DNA of 24,793 bases from a virus, in the IMG/VR virus record IMGVR_UViG_3300028025_003414, positions 1-24,793 of that record; one strand, given 5' to 3'. The notes below the pieces were generated by a model. That model saw nothing but the letters and a program-made list of their open reading frames with translations. It was not told where the DNA came from and did not search any database. Positions 22,801-24,793 of this stretch are shown here, in pieces (within the stretch, counting starts at the first letter, position 1; every line of letters starts with the position of its first letter). The position numbers were made by a program, and so were the translations under genes.

Positions 22801-23987
22801 TCAGCTTCGCCACGCTGGGCCAAGGCTTGGTCGCCCTTTTCCAATACGCGCATATCCGCAGTCTTTTGAGCGGATAACAAACGATCAGTCGACACGATCA
22901 AGTCGGTCAAGGCGTTGGTGGTTTCCTCGCCCATCTTGAAAAAGTTACGGATGGCAGCAACGAAGCGGGAGAAGAACGATACGTCTTCCTCAACACCCTG
23001 CACATTCATCATGAACTCTTGGAAGTCTGGGTCAGACATGCCGTAGGCCAAGAACTCGCGCAGGTCGGTAATCACCATGCCGTTGGTGTTCCTGATGATG
23101 TCAAGAACTGCTGGTGGCAGTTGGCCCCTGTTATCCATAACGTAGTCTTGCACGCGGTGCATGACGTCCTGTAACTCTCGGACTGCTTTAGTCAGTGTGG
23201 CATCGGCGGAGAAACCATTCTCAATAGCCTTGAGGCCGAGGTACAGCTTTTGGTTCGTCGCGGCGTGCAGCAGCTCGTGCAGCACGGTAATGTTGTTGAT
23301 GCCTTGGAGTTCGCCGTAGCTGTCCCCCGCCACATAGACGGTGCGCTCACCTGTTGCGTCATTCTGCACGAACAGACCGCTGGCATTTTTCCAGAACTTC
23401 TCGCCCTTCTCAGTCTTCAGCGCGTCGGGCTCGTTGCCCTTTTCCACGACCACGAACTTGACGTTACGCACGAATGGGAGGATGCGCTTAGCGAGCATCT
23501 TCTGGAAGCCGTTGCCTGTCTTGATGACGATGGCCAGCACTTGCGCGCCGTTGGTGGCTTTGCCGAACGCAGTGTTTGCGGGCGCTTCCGCAGCCTTGAG
23601 CTGGGCGCTGTACTTGGCACGAAGTGCGCGGCCCTTAACGATGTCGTCGTACTCTTGCTTGGAGATAGAAGGGCTGTTAATCAAGTCGTTCAGACGCGCC
23701 TTTACCTCGGGGCTAGCCGTCTTCATCTTCTCGCGCATGTCGAGAATGTCGTTGATTGCCTGAATCTTACCCATGCGTCGGTCGCGCATGTAGTCAACTT
23801 TGTACGCTGGGTCTTGGATGAGATCACTCTCTCTAGCCTGCTGCATGGACTCAACTTCTTCGCTCGTAAGCGGGCGGCTGATTTCAGCGAACTTGGTCTC
23901 AAGCTCTTCAACTGCCTTGAGGTTGGCCTTGTCCTGCGCTTTCTTGCTACCCTTTGTGGGGGCCACAACAGGCGTAGTTTCTTCCAC
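19851..23987 (-). CDS. Giant polyvalent virion-type protein, main C-terminal part
   Basis: 1378 aa counted from the GTG at 23987, but the frame is open to 24161 and the protein very probably continues into 24115-24793. HELLHAA at residues 237-243, then REFLAYGMSDPDFQ, matches the zincin-like metallopeptidase of phage polyvalent proteins. A long helical middle follows. The region around 1010-1110 (AILQFKMYPAFVTTYFIRN, then IGIPGISLAMGIAQGIL) resembles an LPD38-type segment and is hydrophobic. An amphipathic C-terminal part ends VKLNRESSK. Such proteins are packaged in the virion and can be ejected with the DNA. The exact enzymatic role is not proven. Opposite strand to all other genes here, as expected for a late structural block. 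Confidence 0.9.
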   Translation of the reverse strand: MEETTPVVAPTKGSKKAQDKANLKAVEELETKFAEISRPLTSEEVESMQQARESDLIQDPAYKVDYMRDRRMGKIQAINDILDMREKMKTASPEVKARLNDLINSPSISKQEYDDIVKGRALRAKYSAQLKAAEAPANTAFGKATNGAQVLAIVIKTGNGFQKMLAKRILPFVRNVKFVVVEKGNEPDALKTEKGEKFWKNASGLFVQNDATGERTVYVAGDSYGELQGINNITVLHELLHAATNQKLYLGLKAIENGFSADATLTKAVRELQDVMHRVQDYVMDNRGQLPPAVLDIIRNTNGMVITDLREFLAYGMSDPDFQEFMMNVQGVEEDVSFFSRFVAAIRNFFKMGEETTNALTDLIVSTDRLLSAQKTADMRVLEKGDQALAQRGEAEIKMSQQKVTKATQKQLDKLAKSSFADNLRDTIPELTTLRGETPMADLLNLRYKNFKLGALKQLLPSLPTETLVQMADRIDTGGGQRGIPGIAQSWQSMGDMIAMRTKLTNAMGKVNEQLNEVAAKSPEQYKKLADVMHFSTLISKDPATNKTNPALNRMWGELTPENQKLYEEMRDFYKNNHELYHTLLDEQLEASTLPQEAKSKLMASIKKMYEDGKKLYPYFPLMRYGQFWVRVGKGKEGEFHMFESATDRDLFVMERVRQLNEGGDKRSREEMIKDLDIDEGNDLTSARRKDDSASDMLKQIFNTIDSSKQDGEVKSEALKDEIYQLYLQTLPDRNFRRQYLKRQGKAGFSGDIQRNFINMGTNTANQLARIKYGPTIMNQLERAESSLVGNPDKARLGELVSEMRIRAESQVRPDPESGLGYDLAKLANTSAFLWMMTSVKTMVTQFTSIPIFVAPVLASKHGTAKTAAALGKALNVFNGIGIMDKNGKYAAPSMENLKGLTADEKAAMQYMKDRGLSDNTMAFELGSRRDISTAEYNKPVRLKMRQISNLMTGMFHHAERLIREVTFMTSYRLNRDKLGNAPGAHEKALRLAEAESHEALNNYHGSNRPRGILANKQREVMLDAHKPLGRAILQFKMYPAFVTTYFIRNIYRATRGMDAETKREARIQLIGSLMMSYGLAGYIGIPGISLAMGIAQGILNGLRGEDDDDELEGRNLEFWFRNKWMPETFGGVKIGGKGMDELLDRGLVAGLTGYDITSSLSMNNMWFPEQKEQATAVGEMQSWLLSLAGPGASLATQQVPKAIDYFNQGKIMQGMEQLSPALFRGSFTAARYGQEGATTSSGAVIKEPNEFTAGQLLAQSAGFVTDGLQAKREAIFKLQGEIMKVKQERTKILDRLDLEINKGSDEDVEKAFERVFKFNSRNPMDMIDNENIKQSLKKQMERRLMTDRGFPIDKKYYPFVADLLEPSTVKLNRESSK

Positions 23988-24114
23988 CGGTTCAGCTTCA
24001 GCTTTGGCTTCTTCAGTAGCAATAAGCTCTTGAGCTATCTCTTGTGGAGTGATTACTTCAGCGGCAGGGGTTGGTTCTTGTCCTTGCGTTTCTGCTTGGA
24101 CGGCTTCAGTGGTT

Positions 24115-24793
24115 TCAGTGCCAACTTGGTCTCCTTGGGGGGGTTTCAGTAACGGGTTCGGTCAGTGCACTCGGCTCGACTGCTTCTCCTGCAACAGCAG
24201 GTTCAACATTCTCTCCAGCAGGAACCATTCCATCGGTTGTAGGTTCTGCAACTCCTCCGGCGGGCTCGATTTGATCGGGCTGTCCAGCCAACTCAGGGCT
24301 GACTCCACCTGCATCGGTGTTAGGTTGTCCAACATCTGTTTCTCCTGCTGCATCTCTTTGGGCAAGCGCATCTTCTTTAGCTTCCTCTGTGGCGAGTTCA
24401 ACCGCTGTAGTCTGTGCTTCGTCGGGTGTCAGGTCAAATTGTTGCTGGAGGGTAGAAGTTAACTCAGCGACACGCTCGGGGCTAGGGGCTACATCAGCGA
24501 CCTCAGCCTCTACTTCTGGGGCACGGGCTTTCGCATCCTCGTCGGCAATATTGCGAGTAGCCACCTTGATGGCATCGTCGGCTTGCATACCTTGAGACTG
24601 AAGTTGTTCCGCGCGCGCAGTAACTCGCTCTTCCACTGGAGCTGTTTCTGCTGGTTGTGCTTCTGCCGTAGGAGTAGCAGAGGGAACTGGCATATCTTTC
24701 TCGGCAGCGGCTCGGCGAGCTTCCAAACCTTCACGCACACCAGACGTTGCACCAAGACCGGCACCAGCCAGACCTTCCAAAGTAGCTTGGCCG
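24115..24793 (-). CDS. Giant polyvalent protein, N-terminal-side part (runs off window)
   Basis: The minus-strand frame is open from the window end and stops at 24115. The sequence is Ala/Glu/Pro-rich and low-complexity (AEAQPAETAPVEERVTARAE and similar), with an LTPDEAQTTAVELATEEAKE helix, typical of a linker. It ends in PPRRPSWH just after a run of seven C. Removing one C there joins it smoothly to the frame of the 1378-aa part (ETPQGDQVGTETTEAVQAE). So it is probably one gene. The apparent TTG start at 24780 is not convincing; the true start is outside. Confidence 0.75.
   Translation of the reverse strand, partial: GQATLEGLAGAGLGATSGVREGLEARRAAAEKDMPVPSATPTAEAQPAETAPVEERVTARAEQLQSQGMQADDAIKVATRNIADEDAKARAPEVEAEVADVAPSPERVAELTSTLQQQFDLTPDEAQTTAVELATEEAKEDALAQRDAAGETDVGQPNTDAGGVSPELAGQPDQIEPAGGVAEPTTDGMVPAGENVEPAVAGEAVEPSALTEPVTETPPRRPSWH
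24137..24143 (-). other. Frame discrepancy at a C7 run in the giant gene
   Basis: The plus strand has seven G here (seven C on the coding strand). The upstream frame stops at 24115, and the downstream frame is blocked at 24162-24164, so the two overlap over this run. One base fewer gives continuous reading. A sequencing or assembly indel, a true mutation, or +1 frameshifting would all look like this. Confidence 0.7.

Overview
The window is part of a tailed double-stranded DNA bacteriophage (or prophage) genome. It is almost gene-solid, with very short intergenic gaps and many ATGA or TAATG start/stop overlaps. It carries a phage replication and recombination set: family A DNA polymerase, primase-helicase, SNF2-type helicase, Cas4-like nuclease, VRR-NUC nuclease, DUF3310 protein and a likely ssDNA-binding protein. 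On the opposite strand it carries a very large virion-type polyvalent protein. Shine-Dalgarno sequences and sigma70-type promoters point to a Gram-negative host using its own RNA polymerase. Base composition and style would fit a proteobacterial, perhaps aquatic, phage, but the host cannot be fixed from the sequence. No tRNA, integrase, CRISPR array, transposase or phage RNA polymerase is visible, and no gene-free stretch reaches 300 bases.

Layout. (1) 1-8113, plus strand: a polycistron of about 24 mostly small genes. It opens with the cut end of a metallopeptidase/VWA protein. Then come hypotheticals, four small membrane proteins (3251, 4199, 4786, 4971), a SAM methyltransferase (6066), a pair of heavily overlapping reading frames (7054/7106), a ribbon-helix-helix protein (7345) and a DUF3310 protein with an HTH-like N-terminus (7544). 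(2) 8123-8171: a palindrome fused to a strong extended -10 promoter (P1). (3) 8194-15102: the P1 operon, with zinc-ribbon protein, VRR-NUC, two tandem paralogues, DNA polymerase, a conserved phage protein, Cas4-like nuclease, a coil protein, an HNH-like protein and SNF2 helicase. (4) 15089-16744: a second, nearly identical promoter (P2), then a 138-aa phage protein, the ssDNA-binding candidate, a small HTH protein and a UUCG hairpin. (5) 16774-19789: a 950-aa AEP primase/DUF927-like helicase and a small conserved protein, closed by a strong terminator at 19825-19852. (6) 19851-24793, minus strand: a giant polyvalent virion protein with an HELLHA zincin motif. It runs off the window and is split by a one-base frame discrepancy at a run of seven C.

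The most striking signal is a dispersed 13-bp palindrome, CTAACAATGTTAG. It occurs six times exactly and once with only the central base changed. The seven sites lie inside genes, over a start codon, beside P1 and just before the terminator. Chance would give about 0.0015 sites in a window this size. It looks like the site of an unidentified phage or host DNA-binding protein acting across the early region, comparable in distribution to phage stoperators. Candidate partners in the window are the RHH protein at 7345, the HTH-DUF3310 protein at 7544 and the HTH protein at 16475.
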